Origin: CAIWHR01 sp035541655
Lineage (GTDB): Bacteria > Pseudomonadota > Gammaproteobacteria > Burkholderiales > Casimicrobiaceae
DNA: 64,000 bases
Direction: 5' to 3'
NCBI GenBank assembly: GCA_035541655.1
Contig: DATKMY010000080.1
Coordinates: 7,264-71,263, forward strand
Both the position numbers and the translations under genes were made by a program. Below, piece by piece: positions 11,132-20,102 of the stretch. A model generated the notes under the pieces. That model was not told where the DNA came from, ran no database searches, and saw only the letters and a program-made list of their open reading frames with translations. Numbering within the stretch: position 1 is the stretch's first letter; each line of letters begins with the position of its first letter.

Positions 11132-12031
11132 GTGGTCTCGGCGGCCGAACTCGGCGAGCTCTTCGTGCGTCTCGAAAGGATCCTCGACCGCGTCGAAGGG
11201 ATGCTGCCGCCGCAGGCGCCACCGCCGGACTGGAGCGCGACGGCTCATCGCTGGCGCAGGCGCGGACAGCGGGGATACCTGCAGGCCATCGCGCACCCCC
11301 ATTCGATACGCCTCGACGACCTCGTCGCCGTCGGCGAGCAGAAGCAGGCGATCGACGCGAACACGCGGCAGTTCGTCGCCGGGCTGCCGGCGAACAACGT
11401 GCTCCTCACCGGATCGCGCGGCACCGGCAAGTCGTCGCTGGTCAAGGCGATGCTCGTCAAGTATGCCGCGAAGGGCCTGCGCCTGATCGAGGTCGACAAA
11501 ACCGATCTCGTCGAGCTTCCGGACATCGCCGACATCGTCGCCGGACGCCGCGAGCGCTTCATCGTCTTCTGCGACGACCTCACGTTCGACGCCGGGGAGC
11601 CAGGCTACAAGGCGTTGAAGGTGATGCTCGACGGGACGATCGCCGCGCCGTCGGCGAACATGCTGATCTACGCAACGTCGAATCGCCGCCACCTGATGCC
11701 CGAGTACTTCAGCGAGAACCTCGAAACGCAGCACATCGGCGGCGAGGTTCATCCGGGCGAATCGGTCGAAGAGAAGATATCGCTCTCCGAGCGCTTCGGC
11801 CTGTGGATCACGTTCTATCCCTTCAGCCAGGACGACTACCTCGCCGCCGCGGCATCGTGGCTCGCCGCGTTCGGCGTCGCACCGCCCAAGTCGGCGCGTG
11901 AGACGGAGGCCCGCAGCCGCGAAGCGCTGCAGTACGCGCTGCAGCGCGGGTCCCGCAGCGGACGCGTCGCATGGCAGTTCGCCAAGGGCTATGCGGGCGC
12001 GCACGGTCTGCGCGCCAGGAAGCGAGCGTGA
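11132..12031 (+). CDS. DUF815 family AAA+ ATPase
   Basis: The 299-residue product is a P-loop ATPase: Walker A GSRGTGKSS (94-102), Walker B FIVFCDDL (143-150) and a sensor-type ATSNRRHLMPE (181-191). These match the DUF815 family, which is common between argJ and a Nudix gene in betaproteobacteria. Its cellular role is not established. It uses GTG 11132, 3 bases after argJ, and is followed by the Nudix gene after 24 bases. No membrane segment or signal peptide is seen, so it is cytoplasmic. Confidence 0.85.
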   Translation: MVSAAELGELFVRLERILDRVEGMLPPQAPPPDWSATAHRWRRRGQRGYLQAIAHPHSIRLDDLVAVGEQKQAIDANTRQFVAGLPANNVLLTGSRGTGKSSLVKAMLVKYAAKGLRLIEVDKTDLVELPDIADIVAGRRERFIVFCDDLTFDAGEPGYKALKVMLDGTIAAPSANMLIYATSNRRHLMPEYFSENLETQHIGGEVHPGESVEEKISLSERFGLWITFYPFSQDDYLAAAASWLAAFGVAPPKSARETEARSREALQYALQRGSRSGRVAWQFAKGYAGAHGLRARKRA

Positions 12032-12055
12032 CCGGGCCGCGCGCCTGAGCGGGCA

Positions 12056-13012
12056 GTGAGCGTGAGTGGACAGGACGCGCTCGTCCCGGTCGCCGCCGCG
12101 GTCATCGTCGCGCCGGACGGTCGCGTACTGCTGGCGCAGCGGCCCGCGGGCAAGGCGTACGCCGGCTACTGGGAGTTCCCCGGCGGGAAGGTCGAACTCG
12201 GCGAGTCACCGCGCGAGGCCCTCGCGCGCGAGCTTCGCGAAGAGCTGGGCATCGCCGTGCAGCGCGCGGCGCCATGGCTCGTGCAGCGCTATCGTTACCC
12301 GCATGCGCACGTCGAGCTCCACTTCTTCCGTGTCTTCGAATGGGAGGGCGAGCCCGTCGGCCACGACGGCCAGATGTTCGCGTGGCAGGTACCGGGACGC
12401 TTCGACGTGCGCCCGCTGCTCCCGGCGAACACGTTCGTCATGCGCGCGCTGCTCCTGCCGTCGATCTACGGAATCACCAACGCAGAGGACGTGGGCGAGG
12501 CCACGCTTCTCGCTCGTGCCGAGATCGCGATCGCGTCCGGCCTGCGGTTGATCGAGCTGCGCGAGAAGACCTGGCCGCTCGCACGGCAGCGAGCGCTCGC
12601 GGAGTCGCTGCTTGCGCTCGCCGTCCCGCGCGGCGTCAAGGTGTTGCTCAACGGCGAGACTCGCAATGCGCTCGACTGGGGATGCGCAGGCGTGCATCTG
12701 ACCGCAGCCGCTCTCGCGGAGGTCGCCGCACGCCCGGTGCCGGATGAGATGCTTTGCGCGGCTTCGTGCCATACGCGCGCCGAGGTCGAGCGCGCCGCTG
12801 CTTTGAACCTCGACTTCGTCGTGCTCGGTCCCGTGCTGCCGACCCCGACGCATCGCGGCATGCCGATTCTCGGATGGGACGGATTCGCGCCTCTGGCGCG
12901 CGAGGCGCCGCTGCCGGTCTTCGCGCTCGGGGGGCTCGCGCGCGGCGATCTCGAGACCGCGATCGCCCACGGCGCGCATGGCGTCGCGCTCCGCCGGGGC
13001 GCGTGGGACTAG
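12056..13012 (+). CDS. Nudix hydrolase (MutT-like) fused to a ThiE-like domain
   Basis: Two-domain protein of 318 residues. The N-terminal domain (about 1-135) has a complete Nudix box, from GGKVELGES through REELGI (43-66), and the MutT-type WEFPGGKVE context, so it likely cleans 8-oxo-dGTP from the nucleotide pool. The C-terminal domain (about 140-318) is a thiamine-phosphate-synthase-like TIM barrel (LIELREKTW, HLTAAAL, FVVLGPVLPTPTHRG, FALGGL). It keeps the phosphate-loop-like ends but I cannot confirm catalysis. Starts at GTG 12056 or GTG 12062. This fusion is widespread in proteobacteria at this locus. Confidence 0.88.
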   Translation: MSVSGQDALVPVAAAVIVAPDGRVLLAQRPAGKAYAGYWEFPGGKVELGESPREALARELREELGIAVQRAAPWLVQRYRYPHAHVELHFFRVFEWEGEPVGHDGQMFAWQVPGRFDVRPLLPANTFVMRALLLPSIYGITNAEDVGEATLLARAEIAIASGLRLIELREKTWPLARQRALAESLLALAVPRGVKVLLNGETRNALDWGCAGVHLTAAALAEVAARPVPDEMLCAASCHTRAEVERAAALNLDFVVLGPVLPTPTHRGMPILGWDGFAPLAREAPLPVFALGGLARGDLETAIAHGAHGVALRRGAWD

Positions 13013-13048
13013 ACTGGCGTCCCGCCGCGGTCTCGAGAGGCGAGCACG

Positions 13049-13264
13049 TCACTTGTCTCGCCGTTCGCGCCGCTCGCGTGCGCGCGCGGACTCTCCGCTC
13101 TCACGCTCGACCGCATCCCCGGCCGGGATCCGATAGAACTCGGTCGCCCACGCGCCGAGGTCGATCGTCTTGCAGCGCTCCGAGCAGAACGGGCGCCAGC
13201 GCGATGCCGGCGACCATTCGACCGGCTTGCCGCAATGCGGACAGGGAACGTCTTTCGACGGCAT
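13049..13264 (-). CDS. yacG: DNA gyrase inhibitor YacG
   Basis: Small zinc-ribbon protein of 71 residues. The four zinc cysteines are Cys8 and Cys11 (CPHCGKPVEW) and Cys27 and Cys31 (FCSERCKTIDLGAW), spaced as in YacG. The E. coli protein binds GyrB and inhibits gyrase. The acidic-basic C-terminal tail (ARERRERRDK) is family-typical. Its ATG directly abuts the zapD stop codon, so it is the last gene of the zapD-yacG pair. It converges with the Nudix gene across a 36-base gap. Confidence 0.93.
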   Translation of the reverse strand: MPSKDVPCPHCGKPVEWSPASRWRPFCSERCKTIDLGAWATEFYRIPAGDAVERESGESARARERRERRDK

Positions 13265-14056
13265 TCAGAGATTGCAGAAGGCGAGCTCGAAGTCGACGTC
13301 GCGCGCGTACGCGGTGCCCCGATCCATTCCCGTGACGCCGATGAACCGGATGTTGAGCGCGTACTTGTTCGCGCTGATCTCCGGGACGCAGGGGAGCTCG
13401 TGCGACACCGTTAGGCGCAGCAGCTGAGCTACCTTCGTCGTCGTCAGCATGAGCTGGAAGACTCCACCCACCGCCGTCTGCCGGCTCGCGCGGCCGTTGT
13501 CGCGCAGCAGCCGCAGAATGATGTTGAGCCCGTCGTAGATCGGCAGGAACGGCGCGATCCAGCCGCGCAGGTCGTTCTGCCGCGCACCCGGATCGGCGTT
13601 CAGCCAGTAGTGGTACGCGGGAAGGTCGAATTCGCACACGCCGCCCGGGATCGTCGTGCGCTGCTTGATCGTCATCAACCACTCGTTGTCGCGCAGATGG
13701 ACACCGGCCTTGCCCGTTTGCGCGAGCAATGCGCCGCTCGCGCGGTCGATGTCGGCGAGCAACTGCTCGAGCACGCCGGTCTCGATCGCCGGATTGTTGC
13801 GCAGCGGCTGCAGCAGCTGCTTCTGCCGTTCGAGCTCCTGCAGCAGGTCGGTTTTCAGATCGGCGCGCGCTGCGACGTCGGTGATCTCGAAAAGCGCCGA
13901 GAGCGCCGCGTGATGATCTGCAGCATCGACCTGCGCGGCGAAGAATTGCGCGCGGCGATAAAGATCCTCGAGCCGCATCAGCGTGCGGATGCGCTCGTTC
14001 AGCGGGTGCTCGTAGCGGATGATCGAGGGCACGTCGGGCGGGGACGGGTGTGCCAA
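13265..14056 (-). CDS. zapD: Cell division protein ZapD
   Basis: FtsZ-bundling protein that stabilises the Z ring. The 263-residue product matches the family in length and pattern: helical N-terminal half starting IIRYEHPLNERIRTLMRLE, and a beta-rich C-terminal half (LTTTKVAQLLRLTVSHELPC, then EISANKYALNIRF). It sits between coaE and yacG, the standard position in beta- and gammaproteobacteria. ATG 14056 is taken; no other start is needed. The gap to coaE is 61 bases. Confidence 0.95.
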   Translation of the reverse strand: MAHPSPPDVPSIIRYEHPLNERIRTLMRLEDLYRRAQFFAAQVDAADHHAALSALFEITDVAARADLKTDLLQELERQKQLLQPLRNNPAIETGVLEQLLADIDRASGALLAQTGKAGVHLRDNEWLMTIKQRTTIPGGVCEFDLPAYHYWLNADPGARQNDLRGWIAPFLPIYDGLNIILRLLRDNGRASRQTAVGGVFQLMLTTTKVAQLLRLTVSHELPCVPEISANKYALNIRFIGVTGMDRGTAYARDVDFELAFCNL

Positions 14057-14117
14057 TCCGGCATTCTGCCCGAAGTCGCGCCGTCCAATAAGGGTTCGAG
14101 GCGCTCAGCCCCGCGCG

Positions 14118-14729
14118 TTACCGCTGATTGGCTGCGGCGGCCAACGCACGGTAACGCTGATCGAGCGCGTCGACCTGCGTCGCGATCGCGGACAGCGGAC
14201 CCGAGTTGTCGAGGACATCGTCGGCCCGCGCGAGTCGCTGGGCGCGCGGTAGCTGCGTGGCCATGATCGCGCGCACTTCGGCATCGCTCAGCCCGCTGCG
14301 CTGCGCGACCCGCCGGATCTGGACCTCCTCGGGACAGTCGACGACCAGCACGCGATCCACGCGGCTCGCGCCCGCGCGCTCGAGCAGCAACGGTACGACG
14401 AGGATACCGTACGGGCTCGTCCAGCCGGTGATTTCCCTCGCTGCCGCCTCGCGGATCAGGGGATGCAGGATCGCTTCGAGCCGAGTCCGCGCGTCGTCGT
14501 CGGCGAAGACCCGTGCGCGCAACCGAGCGCGGTCCAGCGTGCCATCCGGGCGGCGGAACGCGGTACCGAAGGCTTCGAGCACCAGCGCATAGCCCACTTG
14601 CCCCGGCGCGGTGAGCCCATGCGCGAGGCGATCGGTGTCGGTGACGTCGATGCCGCGCTCCGCGAACGCGTCAGCGACGATCGACTTGCCGCTGCCGATC
14701 CCTCCGGTGAGTCCGACGACGAACGTCAC
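14118..14729 (-). CDS. coaE: Dephospho-CoA kinase
   Basis: Last enzyme of coenzyme A synthesis, phosphorylating the 3'-hydroxyl of the ribose. The start is GTG 14729, overlapping the pilD stop as GTGA; the open frame upstream of it belongs to a shadow of pilD. The 203-residue product has a P-loop GLTGGIGSGKS (6-16), TDRLAHGLT (the DxxxH-like substrate region) and the lid segment (RRVAQRSGLSDAEV). Translation is probably coupled to pilD. Confidence 0.95.
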   Translation of the reverse strand: MTFVVGLTGGIGSGKSIVADAFAERGIDVTDTDRLAHGLTAPGQVGYALVLEAFGTAFRRPDGTLDRARLRARVFADDDARTRLEAILHPLIREAAAREITGWTSPYGILVVPLLLERAGASRVDRVLVVDCPEEVQIRRVAQRSGLSDAEVRAIMATQLPRAQRLARADDVLDNSGPLSAIATQVDALDQRYRALAAAANQR

Positions 14730-15577
14730 GGAAGGATCAGCCTCGCGAGCGGAGCGCCGAAGAAGAGCGCGATCGCTCCGGCGATCGCGAGGTACGGACC
14801 GAAGGCGAGCGGAGCCTGGTTGTCGCGCCCTTTGAAGACGATCAGCGTGATGCCGATCGCCGCCCCCACGAGCGACGAGAGCAGCACGATCACCGGCAGC
14901 ACCTGCCAGCCGAGCCAGGCGCCCAGGGCCGCGAGGAGCTTGAAGTCTCCGTGGCCCATCCCTTCTTTGCCGCGGATCAGCTTGAACAGCCAGTAGATCG
15001 TCCACAGCGACAGGTACCCGGCCGCCGCGCCGACGACGGCGTCCCTCAGCGGCGTGAACAGTCCGCCGAGGTTGACGATCAGCCCGGCCCAGAGCAGCGG
15101 CAGCGTGAGGTCGTCGGGGAGGAGCTGCGTATCGATGTCGATCATCGTCAGCGCGGTGAGCGTCCACAGCAGAACGCACGCGGCGACCCCGCGCGCGGTC
15201 GGGCCGAATCGCCAGATCGCGTAGGCCGCGAGAAGACCGCCCGCGATCTCGACGATCGGGTAGCGCGCCGAGATCGGCGCCTTGCACGACGCGCACTTGC
15301 CGCCGAGCGCGAGCCACGAGGCGACGGGGATGTTCTGCAGGGCGGTGATCCTCGCGCCGCACGCCGGACATGCGGAGCGCGGGACGACGAGGTTGTAGGC
15401 GGGCTCGGAAGCGGGCGTCTCGCCCCGCAGCTCCGCGCACTGCGCCTCCCAGCCGCGCTCGAGCATCTTCGGAAGACGGTGGATGACGACGTTCAGGAAG
15501 CTGCCGACGCAGAGGCCGACGACGAACGCGATCGCGGTCGCGACGTTCGGGTCGAAGATGGCCTCCGAGTGTGGCAT
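14726..15577 (-). CDS. pilD: Prepilin peptidase / N-methyltransferase
   Basis: Inner-membrane aspartyl protease that cleaves and N-methylates type IV prepilins and type II secretion pseudopilins. The 283-residue protein has about eight membrane segments. The cytoplasmic loop has the zinc tetracysteine (Cys70, Cys73, Cys95, Cys98). The two catalytic aspartates are in MIDIDTQLLPDD (145-156) and GMGHGDFK (Asp211). It is the 3' partner of pilC and pilB on the minus strand and overlaps coaE by 4 bases. Confidence 0.97.
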   Translation of the reverse strand: MPHSEAIFDPNVATAIAFVVGLCVGSFLNVVIHRLPKMLERGWEAQCAELRGETPASEPAYNLVVPRSACPACGARITALQNIPVASWLALGGKCASCKAPISARYPIVEIAGGLLAAYAIWRFGPTARGVAACVLLWTLTALTMIDIDTQLLPDDLTLPLLWAGLIVNLGGLFTPLRDAVVGAAAGYLSLWTIYWLFKLIRGKEGMGHGDFKLLAALGAWLGWQVLPVIVLLSSLVGAAIGITLIVFKGRDNQAPLAFGPYLAIAGAIALFFGAPLARLILP

Positions 15578-15672
15578 CCGGCGTGACGCGAAGGCGCGAG
15601 GCGTGCGGCCCGCGGCTCTTCAGGCAAGCCGCAGGATCGCGGCGGAACGCATGGCGGCCCCGGGTGTGCCCT

Positions 15673-16902
15673 TTAGACGACCGAACCTAGCTTGAAGATC
15701 GGCAGATACATCGCAACGACCAGCCCGCCGATGACGACACCCAGGAACACGATGATGATCGGCTCCAGCAGGCTGGAGAGCGCCGCCACGGAGTCGTCGA
15801 CCTCCCGCTCGTAGAACTCGGCGATCTTCGACAGCATGCTGTCGAGCGAGCCCGACTCCTCGCCGATCTGCGTCATCTGCAGCACCATCGACGGGAAGAG
15901 CTTGGTGTTGGACATCGAATTGGTGAGGCTCGCGCCGGTGCTGACCTCGGTCTGGATGCGCTTGGTCGCGGCGGCGTAGACGGAATTGCCCGACGCGCCG
16001 GCCACTGCGTCGAGCGATTCGACGAGCGGAACGCCGGCGGCGAACATCGTCGAGAGCGTGCGCGTCCAGCGCGCGATCGTCGCCTTCTCGAGGATGTCGC
16101 CGACGATCGGGATCTTGAGCGAGAGGCGGTCGACAGTGTAGCGGAAGGACGTCGACCTTCGGATCAGCGTGAAGAACGCGGAGAGCGCGCCCGTGATGAT
16201 GAGCACGCCGAGCCACCAATACGAGACGAAGAAGTCCGAAATCGCCATCACCATCAGCGTAGGCGCCGGCAGATCCGCACCGAAGCTCGTGAACACCTGC
16301 TTGAACGCGGGGATCACCCAGATCATGATGACCCACACGACGACGATCGCCACGACGACGACGGAGATCGGGTAGAAGAGCGCCGACTTGATCTTGCCCT
16401 TGATCGCGAGGATCTTTTCTTTGTAGGTCGCGAGGCGCTCGAGGATCGCGTCGAGCATCCCGGACGTCTCGCCCGCGTTCACGAGGTTGCAATACAGATT
16501 GTCGAACTGGGCCGGGTGCTCGCGAAATGCCTGCGACAGACTCGATCCGGCCTCGATGCGGCCCTTGATGTCGAGCATCAGGCGCGAGAAGCGCGCGTTG
16601 CTGTGTCCGCGCGCGACGATGTCGAAGGCCTGCAGCAGCGGTACGCCGGCGCGCAGCATCGTGGCGAGCTGGCGCGTGAAGAACGTCACTTCCTTCTCGC
16701 CGACGCGCCGGCCGCCGCGGAACGATTGCTTCTTGATCCGCGTGACCCGGATGCCCTGGCGGCGGAGGTTCGTCGAGACGACCGTCTCGGAGGCCGCGCG
16801 CATCTCGCCGCGGACCTGGCGGTTGTTGCGATCCTGCCCCTCCCAAACGAAGATGAATTCCTTGACGTCGCGGCGCGGCGCAGCGGTGGTGGCGGTGGCC
16901 AT
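15673..16902 (-). CDS. pilC: Type IV pilus inner-membrane platform protein PilC
   Basis: The 409-residue product is a GspF/PilC platform protein on which PilB acts. It has two T2SSF domains (about residues 75-198 and 278-400), each starting with a helical bundle such as FFTRQLATMLRAGVPLLQAFD and RWTRTLSTMFAAGVPLVES, plus three membrane segments. It follows pilB by 20 bases and precedes pilD by 95 bases, giving pilBCD. No frameshift or missing segment is visible. Confidence 0.96.
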   Translation of the reverse strand: MATATTAAPRRDVKEFIFVWEGQDRNNRQVRGEMRAASETVVSTNLRRQGIRVTRIKKQSFRGGRRVGEKEVTFFTRQLATMLRAGVPLLQAFDIVARGHSNARFSRLMLDIKGRIEAGSSLSQAFREHPAQFDNLYCNLVNAGETSGMLDAILERLATYKEKILAIKGKIKSALFYPISVVVVAIVVVWVIMIWVIPAFKQVFTSFGADLPAPTLMVMAISDFFVSYWWLGVLIITGALSAFFTLIRRSTSFRYTVDRLSLKIPIVGDILEKATIARWTRTLSTMFAAGVPLVESLDAVAGASGNSVYAAATKRIQTEVSTGASLTNSMSNTKLFPSMVLQMTQIGEESGSLDSMLSKIAEFYEREVDDSVAALSSLLEPIIIVFLGVVIGGLVVAMYLPIFKLGSVV

Positions 16903-16922
16903 GTCTTACCCTCGTAGATCCG

Positions 16923-18650
16923 TCATTCGTTGGTGCAGGCTTCGATTTCCTCGAGCGAGGTGACGCCCTGCTTGACCTTGACCAGGCCCGACTGGCGCAG
17001 ATCGCGCACCCCCTCGCGCTTCGCCTGCTCGGCGATGTCGAAGGCGGTGCCGTTGCGCATGATGAGCTGGCGCATCTCGTCGGTGATCGTCATCACCTGG
17101 TAGATGCCGACGCGACCCTTGTAGCCGGTCCCCTTGCAGTGGTCGCACCCGACCGGACCGAACGGCTGCCAGCTGCCGTCGAGGTCCTCCCCGACGAAGC
17201 CCGCGCGCAGCAGCGCTTCGGGCGGGATCTCCTCGGGCTTCTTGCATTGCGCGCAAAGGCGGCGCGCGAGGCGCTGCGCGGTGATCAACAGCACGGACGA
17301 GGCGACGTTGAAGGGCGCGACACCCATGTTGAGGAGCCGCAGCAGCGTGTTCGGAGCGTCGTTGGTGTGCAGCGTCGAGAGCACGAGGTGGCCGGTCTGC
17401 GCCGCCTTGATCGCGATTTCGGCGGTCTCGAGGTCGCGAATTTCGCCGACCATGATGATGTCCGGATCCTGCCGCAGGAACGCCCGCAAGGCGACGGCGA
17501 AGGTGAGCCCCGCCTTCTCGTTCACGTTGACCTGGTTCACCCCGGCGAGCTGGATTTCCGCCGGGTCCTCGGCCGTCGAGATGTTGACGCCTGGCTGATT
17601 GAGGATGTTGAGACAGGTGTAGAGCGAAACCGTCTTGCCGCTCCCGGTCGGGCCGGTCACGAGGATCATCCCGTACGGCCGGCCGATCGCGTGCATCAGC
17701 GCTTCCTGCTGCTCGGGGTCGTAGCCGAGAGCCTCGATGCCGAGCTTGATGCCCGAGGAATCCAGGATACGAATCACGATCTTTTCGCCGAAGAGCGTCG
17801 GCAGCGTGCTCACCCGGAAGTCGATCGTCTTCGTCTTCGACACCACGAGCTTCATCCGGCCGTCCTGCGGTACCCGCTTTTCCGAGATGTCGAGCTTCGA
17901 GATGACCTTGATCCGCGATGCGAGCTTGTCCTTGATCACGAGCGGAGGCTGTGCCATCTCCATCAGCACGCCGTCGAGGCGATAGCGGACGCGGTAGAAC
18001 TTCTCGTAAGGCTCGAAGTGGATGTCGGACACGCCCGCGGCGATCGCATCCATCAGGATCTTCTGCAGGTATTTGACGACCGGCGCGTCTTCGACCTCGG
18101 AGCTCTCTTCGTCGCTCGCTGCCTGGCCGGCGTCCGATTCCTGGAGGTCGACCTCCAGGTCTTCCATCGTGGCGGTCTGATCCTTGAGCAGCGCGCCCGA
18201 GGCCTCGACCAGCTTGTGGATCGTCGCGGCGAGCTTGTCGTTCTCGACGACGACGGGCTCGACGACGAGATTCGTCTTGAACCGGATCTCTTCGAGGCCC
18301 TGCAGGTTCGCCGGATCCGACGTCGCGACGAACAGGCGATTGCCCCGCTTGTGCAGCGGCAAAACGTGCCGCGTCTGGGCAATCTTCAGATCGATCAGGT
18401 CCTTCTGCAGCTGATCGGTGTCGAAGCCGGAGAGGTCGAGCAGCGGGACCCCGAATGCGCGCGACGCGAAGATCGCGAGCTGGTTCGCGGAGATCCGCTT
18501 CCCGGCGAGAACGTGATCGACGAAGCTCACGCCCGCCTGCTGCGCCTGCGTTTGCAGCGTCTCGGCCTCGTACTCCGTCATGAGCCCGTGCTGGGCAAGC
18601 GCTCGGGCGAGACCGCTGATGTTTCTGGTCGAGGCGACGTGCGTTGCCAT
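16923..18650 (-). CDS. pilB: Type IV pilus extension ATPase PilB
   Basis: Hexameric ATPase driving pilus polymerisation. The 575-residue product has the N-terminal MshEN-type domain (about 35-140), Walker A GPTGSGKT at about 332-339, Asp and Walker B boxes (DPDIIMVGEIRD), His box (TGHLVLSTLHTND) and the zinc tetracysteine CAQC/CDHC near 468 and 504, which separates it from PilT. It is the first gene of pilBCD on the minus strand. A sigma-54 promoter match lies 61 bases upstream of its ATG. Confidence 0.97.
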   Translation of the reverse strand: MATHVASTRNISGLARALAQHGLMTEYEAETLQTQAQQAGVSFVDHVLAGKRISANQLAIFASRAFGVPLLDLSGFDTDQLQKDLIDLKIAQTRHVLPLHKRGNRLFVATSDPANLQGLEEIRFKTNLVVEPVVVENDKLAATIHKLVEASGALLKDQTATMEDLEVDLQESDAGQAASDEESSEVEDAPVVKYLQKILMDAIAAGVSDIHFEPYEKFYRVRYRLDGVLMEMAQPPLVIKDKLASRIKVISKLDISEKRVPQDGRMKLVVSKTKTIDFRVSTLPTLFGEKIVIRILDSSGIKLGIEALGYDPEQQEALMHAIGRPYGMILVTGPTGSGKTVSLYTCLNILNQPGVNISTAEDPAEIQLAGVNQVNVNEKAGLTFAVALRAFLRQDPDIIMVGEIRDLETAEIAIKAAQTGHLVLSTLHTNDAPNTLLRLLNMGVAPFNVASSVLLITAQRLARRLCAQCKKPEEIPPEALLRAGFVGEDLDGSWQPFGPVGCDHCKGTGYKGRVGIYQVMTITDEMRQLIMRNGTAFDIAEQAKREGVRDLRQSGLVKVKQGVTSLEEIEACTNE

Positions 18651-18710
18651 GGGCTAGGCGGTTCGAATGCGGCTCTCTGTCCTGGGGCGCCGAGTCATCC
18701 CGAAACGTTA

Positions 18711-18726
18711 AGCAATTCTTGTGCCG
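18711..18726 (-). promoter_or_regulatory. pilB: Candidate sigma-54 promoter of pilBCD
   Basis: On the minus strand the sequence CGGCACAAGAATTGCT fits the -24/-12 consensus TGGCACG-N4-TTGCW at 9 of 11 positions, with the invariant GG and GC correctly spaced. Transcription would start near 18700, giving a leader of about 50 bases before the pilB ATG. Sigma-54 and PilR control of pilus genes is known in other proteobacteria, mostly for pilA. Confidence 0.5.
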
Positions 18727-18762
18727 TGTCGGCTACAAACTGCCTCCAGGTGCACGAGGCGC

Positions 18763-18787
18763 AAGTTATTCCATCTGCATATAACTT
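18763..18787. repeat. Inverted repeat upstream of the pilB promoter
   Basis: AAGTTAT-N11-ATAACTT, a perfect 7-base inverted repeat. It overlaps the corB stop codon and lies about 60-90 bases upstream of the predicted pilB start site, where an activator of a sigma-54 promoter could bind. No T-tract follows on the minus strand, so it is not a good terminator of corB. Confidence 0.4.
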
Positions 18788-20102
18788 AGCCGGCCGATGA
18801 TGCCTGCCCGTCATGGCTTTGTAAAGGCGCTGACGGCGCACGACCCACCGGCGCCAGCAGCCTTACGACTTTTACGCCACGGTCCTGGGTTTGCAGAATC
18901 TCGATCGACTGGCCCTCGACATCGAAATGCGTTCCGGCGGAGGGAATCTCGCCGAGGCGATCGACAATCAGTCCGTTGAGCGTTTTCGGACCGTCGATCG
19001 GGAATTTCGTCCCGAGCTTGCGGTTGAGCGTGCGCAGAGGCGCGAGCCCGTCGACGACGACGCTGCCGTCGGCTCCCCGGCGATACGTCTCGGCACCGTC
19101 CGGCGCCTGCGTCGTGAAATCCCCGATGATCTCCTCGATGATGTCCTCGATCGTCGTCAGGCCTTTGAGCTCGCCGTACTCGTCGACGACGAGCCCGAGG
19201 CGCTCGCGATCAGTCTGGAACTGTTGCAGCTGGACGAGCAGCGACGTCCCGGCCGGAATGAAATAGGCCGGCCGGAGGATCAAACGCAGCGCTTCGGTGT
19301 CGATGTCGCCGCCGCGCTGCAGGTGCACGACGTTCTTCAGATGGATCACCCCGACGATGTTGTCGAGCTCGCCCTCGTAGGCGGGCAGCCGCGTGTGATA
19401 CGAGGTCGCGAGCTGTTGCGCGATCTGCGACGGCTTTGCCGTCAGGTCGAGCGCATGGATCTGGTTGCGCGGCGTCATCACGTCGTCGACCGTCACCGAC
19501 TCGAGGTCGATCAGGTTCGCGAGCATCGCCCGGTGCTTACCGCGGAAGTACTGTCCTTCGAGAACGAGCGAGCGCAGCTCCTCCTGGGTGAGCGTCGCGT
19601 CGGCTTCGTTGACCGGCTTGATGCGGAGGAGCTTGAGGAGGCCCTGCACGAACAAGTTGACGAACCATACGACCGGCGTGGCCGCCTTGAGCATCGGCGC
19701 GAGCAGGAAGCTCACCGGCGCCGCGATGCGGTCGGCGTGCGCGGCGCCGACGACCTTCGGCGTGATCTCGGAGAACACGAGGATCGCGAACGCGATCGCG
19801 AGCGTGCCGAGGCCGAGCGAGATCTCTCCCTCGCCGAACAGGCGCTTCGTGATGACCGCGGTCAGCGTAGCGGCGCCGGCGTTGACGAGCGTATTGCCGA
19901 GCAGGATCACGCCGAGCAGCTTGTCGGTCTTGTCGAGGAGCTGCAGAGTCAGACGCGCGCCGCGCTCGCCCTTGCGCGCGCGATGCTTGAGCCGGTAGCG
20001 GTTGACCGCCATCATCGCGGTCTCGGCGATCGAGAAGAAACCGGCGATCGCGAGCAGGACGACGAGCGCGACCCCCAGGGCGCGCAGCGAGATGTCGTCC
20101 AT
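18786..20102 (-). CDS. corB: CNNM-domain / CBS-pair membrane protein (CorB/YfjD type)
   Basis: The 438-residue protein has an N-terminal DUF21/CNNM membrane domain with about four hydrophobic segments (residues 8-185, including GVILLGNTLVNAGAATL), a CBS pair (about 205-330, with VDDVMTPRNQIHALD and LVVDEYGELKGLTTIEDI) and a C-terminal CorC_HlyC domain (about 345-420). Members are implicated in magnesium and cobalt efflux or resistance. It is immediately followed upstream by the YpjD-type gene, the same pairing as yfjD-ypjD next to ffh in E. coli. The name is by orthology of context. Confidence 0.9.
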   Translation of the reverse strand: MDDISLRALGVALVVLLAIAGFFSIAETAMMAVNRYRLKHRARKGERGARLTLQLLDKTDKLLGVILLGNTLVNAGAATLTAVITKRLFGEGEISLGLGTLAIAFAILVFSEITPKVVGAAHADRIAAPVSFLLAPMLKAATPVVWFVNLFVQGLLKLLRIKPVNEADATLTQEELRSLVLEGQYFRGKHRAMLANLIDLESVTVDDVMTPRNQIHALDLTAKPSQIAQQLATSYHTRLPAYEGELDNIVGVIHLKNVVHLQRGGDIDTEALRLILRPAYFIPAGTSLLVQLQQFQTDRERLGLVVDEYGELKGLTTIEDIIEEIIGDFTTQAPDGAETYRRGADGSVVVDGLAPLRTLNRKLGTKFPIDGPKTLNGLIVDRLGEIPSAGTHFDVEGQSIEILQTQDRGVKVVRLLAPVGRAPSAPLQSHDGQASSAG

